Assembly: GCF_019175385.1 (NCBI RefSeq)
Contig: NC_083344.1
Location: 4,316,965 to 4,380,964 of the forward strand
DNA from: Lycium barbarum
Taxonomy: Eukaryota > Streptophyta > Magnoliopsida > Solanales > Solanaceae
Reading direction: 5' to 3'
DNA length: 64,000 nt
A program made the position numbers and the translations under genes. Shown here in pieces: positions 44,767-56,525 of the stretch (the first letter of the stretch is position 1; each line of letters begins with the position of its first letter). The notes under the pieces were generated by a model, which made no database searches, was not told the origin of the DNA, and saw nothing but the letters and a program-made list of their open reading frames with translations.

Positions 44767-45120
44767 TTTAATTGTTGGCACATCTTAAATTCTTTTTAGA
44801 TATGGCTGATAGCTCAAAAGATTCCCTCATTCTTGATTTGTAATCACAAGATGCCTCAGGTAATCTGTTAATGAATTGTTAGTTTAAGTGGAATTGAACA
44901 AAGTAGCTTTAATTTTGATGGCCGGTTCATTGATGTTTCACTGCCTCTTTACTGCCTAACTAAAATAAAGAATGACAAAGGTCTTAATTTTCTGTTGTCT
45001 TTCCAATTTATTACAGCTGACAGAGAATAATATTTGTAACCATGCATCTTTATGGGTGTTTCATCTCAATGATGTGCTATTCGAAGAGGTCAACAACTAT
45101 TATTCCTCCGATCTCATGGA

Positions 45121-45308
45121 CAGTGGCGGAGCCACACCATGCCGAGGGTGTTCATCCGAGCCCCCTCGGCGGAAAAAAACACTATTTTTACAAGGTTAAA
45201 ATTATTTTTTATGTATATATAGTAGATGTTGAACCCCCTTAGGCTTCTTCATATGTTTACTTTTTTATATTTTGAACCCCCTCGGCGGAAATTCTGGCTC
45301 CGCCACTG
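45121..45308. mobile_element. hAT-type MITE, 188 bp, nested in the hAT element
   Basis: Starts CAGTGGCGGAGCCA and ends TGGCTCCGCCACTG, a 14-bp perfect inverted repeat. Flanked by the 8-bp duplication CTCATGGA (45113-45120 and 45309-45316). CCCCCTCGGCGGAAA occurs twice inside. Confidence 0.92.
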
Positions 45309-45849
45309 CTCATGGAAGTCATAGATACTAAGCTTTAGTAGTGCTGATGCAGTATTTACTTCTTGCATCATGACACACTTTTTCTTGTGTTGCAAAGTTT
45401 TGTATAATTTATTGTTAGCGAACCATCACAAGGCTGAAGTGCTTGTTTTCATGTTGCTTTCAAATAGTTATGTAGTTGAAAGCTAAATTGTAGCCTCTGA
45501 ATTCACCTATGTGTTATTTCTTATTGGGAAAGGCTATGCAAGTTTATTTCAAATGATTGAATTCTCCCTTTTTCTTAAGCCTATTTTTTTTTCTCGTTTT
45601 GCTGTTTACCCCATTGAAATATGCTAAGTAATCTCTTTTTGCTTGATTTAGCCAAGTTATTTCAAAAACTATAGCTATGATGCTTCGAGTGTCAGATTTT
45701 ATACTTGACAGGGGAAACTCAATTTGTTATTTGGGTGCATCTCTCCTCTTTTATCTTTGTAAATGTTACCATTCATGCATTTGTTTTACATTATTGAATC
45801 GCCAACAAGTGAAGTTGATGACATTTTTCGAGAGTTAATTTGTTATATT

Positions 45850-45942
45850 GCTCGGACTCTCCAAATATGTTTTAACATACCCATGTCCGATCCTTCAAAA
45901 ATTAATCTGACATACCATCAATATTTTTGAAGAGTCCGAGCT
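45850..45942. mobile_element. Small inverted-repeat sequence, possible MITE
   Basis: GCTCGGACTCTCCAAATAT (45850-45868) is mirrored by ATATTTTTGAAGAGTCCGAGC (45921-45941, first 20 bases). No clear target duplication, so the class is open. Confidence 0.5.
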
Positions 45943-46549
45943 ACATCGTTATTTTGACAAGAGTTAGAACTGTCCAGTTGTTTGGGTGAGACATGTGAAG
46001 TTACAGTGTTTGGTTGATGGAAATGTAGAGAAGCAACAACAAAAGTAGGATTTGCAACCAGGGTATAGAAAGTCATGAATATACACACACAATTGTATTA
46101 GTTCTCTTGACTTCAAATTTCAAGCGATAAATTTAACTTTGAGTTTGTAAAAAAGAATTTGTACAACTATTTGATAGCGTGGCACTGCTGATTGGATGAT
46201 GATGAGGAAGCTAACTGGATAATGATGTTGACTTGACAGTTACGTGCTGATGGCTCATTGCCTCTTTACTGCCTCACTAACTATAGCCAGATTGCATCTA
46301 ATTAGCTCGGTTTAGCAGTAAGCTTGTATATTGAAAATATCTCTTGCAAATGATGAATGAATGCAGCTGCTAGCAAAAAAATGGTATTACCGAATACCGT
46401 ACTGAACTGAAGTTTGATTTACCGATTACCGAACCGAAATTTAAAAGTTCGATATTTGGTATATACTTTCAATTACCGATTACCGAATTATCGAACCCGA
46501 ACTTTAAAAATATCGAACCGAATACCGAACGCCCAGCCCTACCTCAAAG

Positions 46550-47548
46550 TGAGTGAGGAACATTAGATTTTCCATTAAGTTTAAAGGTTGCCCACGTATT
46601 ATTCATTAATATCATATATTAGTCATATTCAGAAAAGCTTATGATTGAGTTGGATGAGGACTCTGCAACTAATTCTTTAATAAAAAGGATTAGAAGTCAT
46701 ATTAATATAGAGCTCGTGAATCGTGATGTATGAATTAGGCGCAAAATTTAAATCCTACTGCTGATAAAAAATTGGTATTTAAGTGAAGATGGGTAGAGAG
46801 GAGATCCTATAGTTAGAGCCTATTTGAAGGGGGGCATATAACCAAGCCAAAAGTTGGAATCCTAACTTATGTCTTTAGGTTTATTTATTACTTTTAAATG
46901 CTTAAAAATATTTTTTTTATCTACTCAAATAATATAAAAGTAATTAAAAGCTATTTTGGCTCCATATTATTACCTCTTTACTACTACATGTATTTAACAA
47001 TTGAGTGGCAGTGCAGACAGGGCGAAGAGAGAGTATGAATTATATTAAAAGTTCATTAAATATATATAAATATTTAATTATGAAATCAATAGCTATGAAG
47101 ACTATAAAATTTGATGGCAAATTTAGAACGTATAAGCTCTATATTTTGGCTTGCCTCCGAGTACGAATAAGATATTTTATAATTTCAACACGAATCACAG
47201 CTAAATTAATTGAGGTTGTCAAATACTTAAAATAATTGTCAGCATGAAATAAGTGTCAGCATGAACTATGAAGATAGTTCGAAAATCAAAATGTAATAAT
47301 TGAAAGTCACAAAGTTATAAGATCGGATTGACAGTTTGTTGCCGTGGTTAACGAAGTTAGGATTTTTAATTTATAGATTATGGGTCATAATTCTTGTTAT
47401 TTATTAAATTTTGAATAGATTATTTATACATATAAAATAATTCTTTAGCATAAATATAAAGTACGAGTTAAAATTATTGTGTTCTGCCGAACTTGTAATT
47501 ACTATATTGGCTCCGCTCGTGCCCAGCTAATTGAATCTTAATTCTTAA
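46550..47548. other. Unassigned AT-rich sequence
   Basis: About 1 kb with no recognisable gene, element end or RNA gene. Confidence 0.5.
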
Positions 47549-47924
47549 AGCCTGTTTGGCCAAGCTTTTAAAATCAGCTTATTTTAAAAAAATATTTTTT
47601 TTAAAAGTACTTTTCAAAAAAGTACTTTTGGCGAAAAGCAGTTTGCGTTTGGCCAATTAATTAAAAAAACACTTTTGAGCAGCAATTAGTGTTTGGCTAA
47701 GCTTTTAAAAAGCATTTCTATTTATATTTTCTCAAAAGTACTTTTCAAAAAAGTGCTTTTGGACAAAAGCTGTTTTTTGAGCTTCTGAAAAACTTCTTCT
47801 GCTACTCCCCAGAAGCACTTATTTTCTCCCAAAAGCTTCGCCAAACACCTTACTCTTTTTCAAATAAACACTTATTAAAAAAATAAGTACTTTTGAGGGA
47901 AAAATAAACTTGGCCAAACAGGCT
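47549..47924. mobile_element. MITE with AGCCTGTTTGGCCAAG inverted repeats, about 375 bp
   Basis: Begins AGCCTGTTTGGCCAAGCTTTT and ends CTTGGCCAAACAGGCT, so the terminal 16 bp are inverted copies. The interior has several AAAGTACTTTT-type short palindromes. No convincing target duplication, so the superfamily is not assigned. Confidence 0.7.
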
Positions 47925-48064
47925 ATTACTCTATTGCGCAAACAATTAATTATGCCTATTAAAATTAACCTTAAAAATATGTCTCCCAAATGTGACGACT
48001 CGTATTAGCTAGTAGGTGCTTCAATCTACTTATCCAAAATTACACAATTTCATTAATTCAAGAC

Positions 48065-48456
48065 TGTTATAAAATAAAGACTATAAAGTAAACACACCAG
48101 AGACAAGTATAGAGAGAGACTGATATATTATTCAACTTTGAACTGATATAAAAATGAACTGAACTGACTTCCTATTTATACAATAAAAGAAGCTGCTGGG
48201 AGGCTTTTCAGAAACTGCTGACAAGCTGCCTGCTTGAGCTACTTGCAAGTTATCTACTTGGGCTACTTGCAAGCTGTCTGCTTGATTGCAAACCTGAGGA
48301 AGCTACTGCAATGATTTTTACGAAGTTGTTGGCAAGTTGTCTACTTGAGTAACTTGCTATCTGCTTGAGCTGCTACCAAGCTGCCTGCTTGGTTGTAAGC
48401 TTATCCAGATGACTGTGTATTTGAATGGACATCCACAATACGAGGTATTTATAACA
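48065..48456 (-). repeat. Left (3') LTR of the minus-strand copia, 392 bp
   Basis: TGTTATAAAAT...TATTTATAACA. Contains about six diverged units of an approximately 24-bp repeat of the type CTGCTTGAGCTACTTGCAAG (48218-48395), also present in the right LTR (56622-56758). Confidence 0.9.
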
Positions 48457-48679
48457 TCCCCCCCTCCCCCTGCGGATGTTCATTAATAGATTTGTGCCTC
48501 ATTAAAACCTTATTAGGAAAAACCCAGTGGGAAAAAATTCTAGTGAAGGAAGAGAGACACTTATCTAGTAATATGCATTTCTAGCCGCCTCATTAAAAAC
48601 TTTACCAGGAAAATCCAAATGGGACAAACCTTGGTTCAGAGGAAAAGAGTACATCGCGTATTTTACTCCCCCGATTAAA

Positions 48680-49440
48680 GCAACACATAATTCTTAAAGA
48701 TGATGTACTTCGGTCTTGTATACCAACTTATCATATCTTGAGGTTGGCAAATTGTGATCAGATTTGATAAATCACTACTTAATTATCTGCATCTTTATTT
48801 CTTAGATAGAGTTGCATCATTGCCATGTAGTATTGTTGCAGTCACACCAAGTACATTCTTGACTTGCTTGATAAACTGTTGTTATCTTTCTATGATTTGA
48901 CTGTCTATAAAATAACATGGTATGATAGTAATCCTTCATGAAAATAGATAACATATCTGGATAGAACTCTTATGTCGATTATATAAATGCCTTGTATATC
49001 CAAAACACTTGACAATATTTATTAGAATAAACACATTCATAACAGGGCTTTCATTTTCAATATGCGATTGATCTTATTTCAATATCTCTATGTAGGAGAG
49101 AAATTGTATCATGCTCATGGTTAAAACAAGATAAATCAATGCATAAATTGCGCAAATATATGGTACTTTAGGACCAATATAATTTTCTCATTTCAACTTC
49201 TTTTAGCAGATAATCTAATGCGTTTGGAAACTCTTCAAGAGTTCCAATAATATACAAGTCACCAACTTACACAACAATATAAAAGATTATGATTATCATA
49301 AAGAGACAAGGGTAAATAGCATCATCTTTGTACCCTTTGTTGATGAATATTCATTAAGATGATTAAGGCACATTCACCTTACCTGATTTAATCCGTATAA
49401 GGATTATGAACAAGTTTCCCCAAGAACTTGTAAATGCTTC
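48680..49440 (-). pseudogene. Copia reverse transcriptase/RNase H remnant
   Basis: On the minus strand, in shifting frames, RT-like SGRMCLNHLNEY...KGYKDDAIYPC (about 49309-49390) and GDLYIIGTLEEFPNALDYL (about 49180-49268) correspond to the palm region around the copia YVDD motif, which here reads VGD. Further on, LPTSRYDKLVYK and LGVTATILHGND pieces (48690-48870) match the RNase H end. Many stops; only the order and motifs are informative. The preceding integrase and gag zone (49440-53800) is too decayed to delimit. Confidence 0.7.
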
Positions 49441-51315
49441 AGGCATTTTGAATCATTTAGAAATCTTTGAATTTTATCAAGTAAGACATATAGATTATGA
49501 CAACATACATTTAGTAGTTAAATGGCATGACATCTTCTCATGTCTGGACTGCAGGTCCAATAAATTTTACGTTTACCAAGATGCATCCTATCACTTGGTA
49601 ATAATTTCTAAGTTAGCATGCTTTCAGAGACGTAGAATTCAGATTCTCAAAATCTTATACAATATTGTGCATCATATTGTATCAAAGATATCGTCGACGA
49701 GATATCATTTTGTATCGGTTTGCAATTCGACATAACTTCCTGAGATCTCATCACTTCATCATTTTCGGGTATCTAAACCTCCCATAAGGTTTCATGATCA
49801 TAATAAGATCATTTGCTTCTCCCCTTTTTCAAGGATCATTACATTTGCAACCGATTGGTCTACCATGCTCCATGCATGCTGTAGACTCTATCATTCAGGG
49901 ACATTCAATAAGAGCATTTTGCAGCTGAAATATGATATTAATTTTGGGTCAGCAAATGCTTCCTACATTTGACTTGAATTATCTTTTGAATGAGGATCAT
50001 ACTGATGATAATTCACAACATAGTTCTTAGCCGCTTATATCTCTCCCCCTTATGTTAGGAAAATTAACATATATCCCCACCTTCTTTGGGAAATCCATCT
50101 ATGTGCATCGTAGTACATCCAGTAATCATATATCGTACATCAAAACCTATAAGAAGGACATATCTAGTTCCTGACCCTGAACCAATTATGAAGGGAGAAT
50201 TTATCATAATTTTTTGGTCTGAAGCATACAAGTGTCGTTGTATGCAATATATCATATCTCAGACCAACAACTGAAGCTTTGTTCTTATAAGCAATGGTTT
50301 AGTTATATTATAGAGGCATCCAATGCCAAACCAACTTAGATATAAACCAGCATTATCATGTCTTGATTACATATTTTGAAAATTGTGCTTCCAACTCAAT
50401 TATTTTGAGCAAGAAACTTCGTAAATGTCAATCTGCCAATTAACAATAAACATACATATGACCGTCTCATAGATGCATTTACTTAAGACAGGTGAACAGG
50501 CCCACATTCGCCTTTTATTTTCCAAAATTTAGGAGATTTAGTCCCAATAGTAGCTGGTGTAATCAACTTATTATGAGAACAAGCAACATAAAAGAAATTT
50601 TGAAGAATCTTCTAGTTTTTCAATATATTTTGAATATTGAATTAGCACTTAAGATTTAAGTTAGGATGTCTGAAATGGTCATGTCAAATGATAAAACTAT
50701 ATGTACTAGTAAACTTCAAGTTTATCATGACATGTGTTATTTGTTTTAGTAGATTTCTGGAATACTACTGCTTGAGATTTTATATCAATAAACTTCTGGT
50801 TGATTGTGGCATATGATCTTATCATGCTCGGCTAACGTTTCACATACGTATTTCTTACCTGATAACTTGGAGATATTCAATATTCCAATCATATGTAGTC
50901 TCAATATGATTCGCATTTTTATTGCTAGTAAACTTCAGATTTACTACAATTTATTTTCCGATCATAACAATTACGATCTAGGATAAATGGTGGTATCATA
51001 TATAAGCTCTTTCAGAAACTTCAATTTATCTACCATAATCAGATATTATTTGTACACTGCTAGTGCCATGATACTTGTAGATAAACAACCAACTCTTCTA
51101 GAGCCCTTGATAATTAGTTTCTACTACCAAATATATATATTTTTTAGATACTTCTGGTACCACGAAAGAAATTTTGGTTAGACACTACTGGTGTAATGAA
51201 AGAAAAAAAGTAATGAAAGGGAAATTATAGACAATTTTAAACTGTAAATAATGAAAGAAAACGTTAACCTCTAAAATTCAGTATTTCAAAGATCTCCTTC
51301 AAGGAGATTAGCCAT

Positions 51316-52242
51316 CACAGGCGGATCCAGGATTTGGAGGTTCCGGGTGCCATTTTTTTTTAATCCAAGAGACTAAATATTTAGTCGGTTTGATTATGTT
51401 GGGCTTTGGGTCGGGTTATTCATCTTTTCAAATTATATTTGGGTCGGGTTATTCATTTTCTTAATTTATATTAGACATATTGATCGAACCGAAAAACATA
51501 CTCCCTCTGGCCCGTTTCGTCGCACCATTCGAATTTCGAGAGTCAAACTTGTTAATTTTAACAGTGAATTCGGACATAGGATCTTCAAATTTTTTAACAT
51601 AAAATTTAATATTTGAAAACTACATAAAAAGTATTATAATTCACAATAATTGACATTATAAAATATTTAAAAGACAGGAAAGACTGTGGTCAAAGAATAC
51701 TCCGTTTAACTTTCAAAATATGAAAGGTACCACATAAATTGGAATGGAAGGAGTAATAATTATAACAACTTGGCGTACGAAGGTTTTTGTTCTTATGGTA
51801 GAGAGAGAAGATCTTTGGACTAAAAACATATGATAATTTAAAATTTTATATTTAAGCAAATAATCAATAAGAGGGAAAAAAGAGAGCCAAGAATTAATAA
51901 ATAAAGATAGTCAACAGTATTAATAATTAAAAGCAAGTCAAGAGGAATTAAGGAATTGAAGAGAAAAAAAAAAGAAAGGAAAGAGGCAACTGTGCTGCTA
52001 TGTTGTCTATTTAGTAAGCAAGCCAAAAATTTAACTAAAGTAGTGCAAATGAGGCTCGATCCCTCATCACTGAGGAGGTATCTTCGGCCCTTCACCACAG
52101 GCACCATCCTTTATCTGTTACTTCGAGTGGCAATATAATTATTCATAGGATTTTATATCTATAGATACATATATACATAGTGTTTTCACCGAAGCTTGCG
52201 GGTGGCGTGGCACTCCCTTGGGCCTTACTGGATCCGCCCCTG
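51316..52242. mobile_element. Non-autonomous hAT element, 927 bp
   Basis: Starts CACAGGCGGATCC and ends GGATCCGCCCCTG (inverted, two mismatches). Flanked by the 8-bp duplication TTAGCCAT (51308-51315 and 52243-52250). No transposase. Contains a nested TA-flanked MITE at 51501-51753. Confidence 0.9.
51501..51753. mobile_element. Stowaway/Mariner-like MITE, 253 bp, nested in the hAT element
   Basis: Begins CTCCCTCTGGCCCG and ends TTGGAATGGAAGGAG, an imperfect inverted repeat, with TA on both sides (51499-51500, 51754-51755). The CTCCCTCYG start is typical of Stowaway-type MITEs in Solanaceae. Confidence 0.78.
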
Positions 52243-52689
52243 TTAGCCATTAGTATTTGAATATTTTGTATCAAAAGCGAAAACCACATAGTAATCACAT
52301 CCTTCAGAAAGAGATATATTAGTGTTTATTTCCTTAAAGGAAATCAATAACAACTAACCATAATGTATCAATGTGATTATAATAGAAATCATTCTACTCT
52401 GTTTCCTTTTTCCTTGGGATGATACTTTCATAAAATTATTCGAGATGTTCTACGTACGACAGGTATGTGGTGCAATATCTTAATTTCATACCACAAAAAT
52501 AACATGTATATCCTTTGTTATTTTATCTCTCCAGGAGACAGGTCGTGGTATTTCTCATTCACTTGGCATAATGAAACCCGATTATTCAAATGTGCTTGCA
52601 ATACGAGGTGCATCAATAGCTCGTTATTTTGCTCAAGCACAAGAAGATATTGCTTAAGAATATTTCTTAGATATTTTACCAATTCTTTC

Positions 52690-53062
52690 TACTTCAGGAG
52701 TAAAGTTTCAGAGTTTTACTACTTCTGAAGTAAACATTAAAGTTTAACCACTTCAAGAGTAAAGTTTAAAGGCTTAATACTTCGGGAGTAAATTTTAAGG
52801 TCTTACTACTTCAGGAGTAAGTTTTAAGGTCTTACTATTTCAGGAGTAAATTTCAAAGTTCTAATACTTTTGGAGTAAATTTCATATTTGTATTACGGAA
52901 GTAAAATTCAGAATATTTACTAATTCGGGAGTAGATTTCAGGGTTCTACTACTCCAGGAGTAGAGTACAAAATTCTCTACTTCGGGAGTAAGGTCCAGAG
53001 TTTTGCTACTTCGAGAGCAAATTTCTGAGTTTACTACTTCGGGAGTAAAATGTAGAATATTC
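52690..53062. repeat. About 13 tandem 29-bp units, each with a TACTTC-N-GGAGTA hairpin
   Basis: The unit TACTTCGGGAGTAAATTTTAAGGTCTTAC recurs as diverged copies (shown here as the motifs TACTTCGGGAGTAA and RAGKTCTTAC). The first 13 bases can fold on themselves, and TACTCCAGGAGTA near 52951 is a perfect palindrome. A period of 29 is not a multiple of three, so the array is unlikely to have been coding. It lies in the 5' leader/gag zone of the copia element. Confidence 0.9.
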
Positions 53063-53218
53063 AGAATCTTTCTTCTTAATTTTTCTACCTCTTCTGGAGA
53101 TGAGTCGTGATATTTTCACAACCAAATGCACGTCCGTATTCATAAGCTTTACTATATATCGTCACATTTACTTCAGGGAACGGATCCGTATTTGCTGCTT
53201 TTATTAAGCCCATCCAAA

Positions 53219-53343
53219 CAGGCTCCTAGTAGCTTAGTTGGTTGACTTTCACCTTATTGGTGAGAGTTTGAATCCCCGCATTATAATCCCCTTCTCATTT
53301 CCCCTTTCCCTACCCCTATGAATAAAAATAATTTGAAAAAAAA
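53219..53343 (+). mobile_element. Probable tRNA-derived SINE
   Basis: A tRNA-like head with A box TAGCTTAGTTGG (53229-53240) and B box GAGTTTGAATCCC (53264-53276), then a CCCCTTCTC/CCCCTTTCCC body and a terminal A run (53336-53343). This arrangement fits a pol III SINE. I could not find a clean target duplication. A tRNA gene is excluded because no acceptor stem closes around the boxes. Confidence 0.62.
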
Positions 53344-53354
53344 TGCCTAATCAC

Positions 53355-53425
53355 ATATTGCTCTTCGGGAGCAATTAATGTTTTTTCCGTAGCCTCATCA
53401 TGTATTGCTCTTCGGGAGCAATTAT
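53355..53425. repeat. Two copies of an ATTGCTC-TTCGG-GAGCAAT hairpin
   Basis: Perfect 7-bp stems with a TTCGG loop at about 53357-53375 and 53403-53421, separated by 46 bp. They resemble in design the TACTTC hairpins at 52690-53062. Confidence 0.85.
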
Positions 53426-53948
53426 TGCTTTTTGCGCAGCTTTGTATTGTAAAAAATATCATGCTCAAGACACTCTTTGTAGCTTTGTAAAGAAAATAGT
53501 GCTCAAGGCACAACTTACCATAACTTCCCTAAAATAATATGTCAAAAGAATTTAAGTAATAGCAAATCCCACCGATAGCCGATTGGAGCTCTCCAACAGA
53601 AAAGTATTTCTTCAACTTGTTCTTGAATCTTGGTTCTTCCACAAATTCTTTCTATCACCGGAAAAGAATACAACAAAAGGGAACTTCATTAATCTCTAGT
53701 AAAACATTTCAATGAGTGACTATCAAATTCCCAAATATGGAACTGATTAAACACAATGAAAAATTATTGTAAAATACCTATCTTTCACTCGTGTAAATTC
53801 AAAAATTGCGATTGAATGAAAAATCAAACTCAAAATGGTAGAGTCTCATGCTGATAACGTGTTATAAAATAGAGATTATAAAGTAAATACACTATAGACA
53901 AGTATATAGAGAGAGACTAATATATTATTCAACTTTGAACTGATATAC

Positions 53949-56525
53949 TGTCACGACCCAATTCACGAGTCGTGGTGGCACCTACACTATCCATCCGAGT
54001 AGGCGAACCACACTACTAATAACAAGTTAAATAAGCGAAAAACTAAATAAGAATAAGTTATCAAGTCTTAAATACTTATCATAACTAGAAATGTCACGAC
54101 AATCCCAAAATCTGGTCAAAAGGTACAAGAGCGCTAACATAGTACGAAATATAAGTCTGAAAATACCCGAAGGCTACATATTGTCTATCGAATACAAAAA
54201 CGGAAATAAATAGAGGAGATCCTTCAGGGGCCACAGATGACCAAGTAGCTCACCCTGAATGACTGAAATATGTTACCCTCGCGTATCAGCCACGGGGTGT
54301 AGAACTGGAACCTGGATCGTACTCTGCACTCAACAAAAGTGCAGCAGGAGTAGTATTAGTACAACACTTGTACTGGTAAGCATCATAGGCCGACAATGAT
54401 TAGATAACGCATGAAGAAGTTGAAACCAACAAGTAGCACATAGAGCAAACGGGTATGGTCACGTATCATATACAAGTAAAGTGTAAAGGAATCATGAACT
54501 CGACCAAGACAGATATAATTCACCAAATAATCAGTCAAATATATGAGTGGATGAATGCAATGCAATGCAATAGTCACCTCTCTCACTCCACTCTCGTACA
54601 CACATGCTAAGGGCAGTGCCTCAAAGCCATGACCCATGGGGGACCAGCGAAGTGCATGTACCACTCGTGCTCTCCGGCAGAAACCTCGGAGGCTATTAAT
54701 CACTCTCAATCTCCGGCAAGGACCTCAGAGTCTCTCTGTCACTCTCCATCTCCGGCAAAGACCTCAGAGTCTCTCAATCACTCGCTTCGCCAATCATCAC
54801 AACAATAATATGGAAAGCATGCCATGCATGATATCAGTCTCAACAATATCACAATATAAATCAATAAGTACAAGTCAGATTACTGTCCACTGTTCAATTA
54901 TCAATTTTACCATTCCTTTTCATGTGATGAGTGAACTAGTATGTGACGGAGATACAAACAAGTGATAATCAAGAAATAACACATTTGGCGACAAGCCCAC
55001 ATAACAGCTGACAAAACCCACCTAATTGGAATTCACCTCCACTTCATGCCCGGAGGCCTATCATGCTATCCCCGTCACTTTCTACAACTACATACGATTC
55101 TCTAATCAGAGTCTAACTAAAGTAGAGCGTAAAGTCTAACTAAAGTAGAGCGTAACCTACCTCAATGCCGAACGGGTGCCACGATCAATCAAACTAATGC
55201 CTTCCCTTTGCATAGAGCCTCTGAACGATCAAAATCTATAAAATATGCAATCTACGTTAGAATACGAATCTAAGGACACCCATATTGCTATATTTATTTT
55301 CGAAACCCAAAAACGCACCCCAAAAAGTGGCCTTGGGCCCACAAGGGCAAGATTGGAATTTTATTAAAAAATAATTTCACCCATTATCTAAGAATCATAT
55401 ATTTTTTAAAATTGGTCAATTTCATCCATAAATGGACTCTCAAATCGTTAATTCTCCTCTCTTAGGATTAGGACTCGAAACCTTTAGTTACTCTAATATC
55501 TTAACTTCAGACAAAAATCTAACTTTCCACAATTCAAATACTATGAATCTGAAGGTATTCATATAATTCAATACCAAAATATATACCTTATGTATTTGAA
55601 TTGAAGTTCAATCATGATAATACGTGGAAAGGAAATTCCAATAACTGTAGCCTAAGTTACAAAACTATAACTTCAATTATGTAGCAAATTTGGAGAAACA
55701 ATTCAACCATTAGTCTTATCATCATTGCCCAATGATTAGTCATCATTAGATTATCATTAGCCCACACATAATTTTGTAAACATTATATCATCATAAATAA
55801 AGTAATTTCCCCCATTCAAGTACTGGAAAAAAAACATGTAACTACCCCTAAAATCCTATCCCTTCCACACAACATTAATAATGTTCGAATGATTACCTAA
55901 TGATAGCCCCATTATTACCCCTTTCATTTGCCAAATCACTCCCGTACAGTCAATTCAATTGTAGCCATTTCTCTATCTCACAACTCAAATAGTAGTACTC
56001 ATCATGTTCATCGATTGTGAATAATCATTAAGCCTTTATTTTAAGTGAAAGGACCAAATGTAAAAGATATTACTTGTTGTTTTTGCAAGGTCTTAGACAC
56101 GAAGAAACTGACCCTTTGTTGCCGTCACTTTGTTGTGTCAAAAGTGTTCCTTTCCCTTTTTTTTTCATGCCAGAATTAATAAATTATTTGATACCCTATG
56201 CCACTAAGATATATGAGTCATGAGAAGTGGGCTAAGCCCAATAACTTATCCCTATAATTTCTACAATTTACCTATGCACTTAACTATTTGTATAAAGTTC
56301 ATTCCGTCAATTACTTTATGTACCAACTTAGACCTTATAAGTGTGAAACCCATATTCCTGTAAGTAGCTATTCACACACATTAAATAAATATATTTCAAG
56401 AATTACCCATCAATTAAATCGCCGTGCCACCCACTCTGCAAGTCAAAAATACCTTTTAAAAATACGAAAGTGTAATTTAGCGAAAATAAGACCAAAAATG
56501 CTAAACGACCAAATGGGTCGTTGCA
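53949..56525 (-). mobile_element. Solo LTR (Ty3/gypsy type), 2,577 bp, inside the copia LTR
   Basis: Starts TGTCACGACCCA and ends TGGGTCGTTGCA, with perfect 5-bp duplication TATAC (53944-53948 and 56526-56530). No coding sequence, primer site or second LTR, so a solo LTR is the simplest reading. The TGTCACGACCC start and the segment with TAGTACAACACTTGTACTGG suggest a Ty3/gypsy chromovirus-type LTR, by recollection only. Orientation is uncertain. Inside are a 44-bp triplicate (54655-54785) and a 24-bp duplicate (55108-55155). Confidence 0.82.
54655..54785. repeat. Three tandem 44-bp units in the solo LTR
   Basis: Repeated CTCCGGCARRRACCTCRGAG plus TCACTCTC spacing (motif shown in short form), three times. 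A separate 24-bp tandem duplication of TCTAACTAAAGTAGAGCGTA lies at 55108-55155. Confidence 0.82.

Larger units (their letters stand above)
41102..46541 (+). mobile_element. hAT DNA transposon, 5,440 bp, complete ends, broken transposase
   Basis: Starts TAGGGCTGGGC and ends GCCCAGCCCTA, an 11-bp perfect terminal inverted repeat. Flanked by the 8-bp duplication CCTCAAAG (41094-41101 and 46542-46549). Both ends carry dense CCGAA/TTCGG motifs (41130-41280 and 46388-46530). Inside: a ribosomal protein L4 exon fragment (41908-42089), a hAT transposase with BED finger and C-terminal dimerisation domain (42632-44766), a hAT MITE (45121-45308), and a 93-bp inverted-repeat sequence (45850-45942). The coding lesions make it non-autonomous, but the ends look competent for movement by a related transposase. 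Confidence 0.93.

Noticed and set aside
47549..47924. PIF/Harbinger assignment for the AGCCTGTTTGGCC MITE
   Set aside because: The expected TTA/TAA duplication is not clear at both ends, so only the inverted repeat is reported.
53219..53280. tRNA gene
   Set aside because: A-box and B-box-like motifs are present but no closed acceptor stem or plausible anticodon arm. A following A-rich tail fits a SINE.
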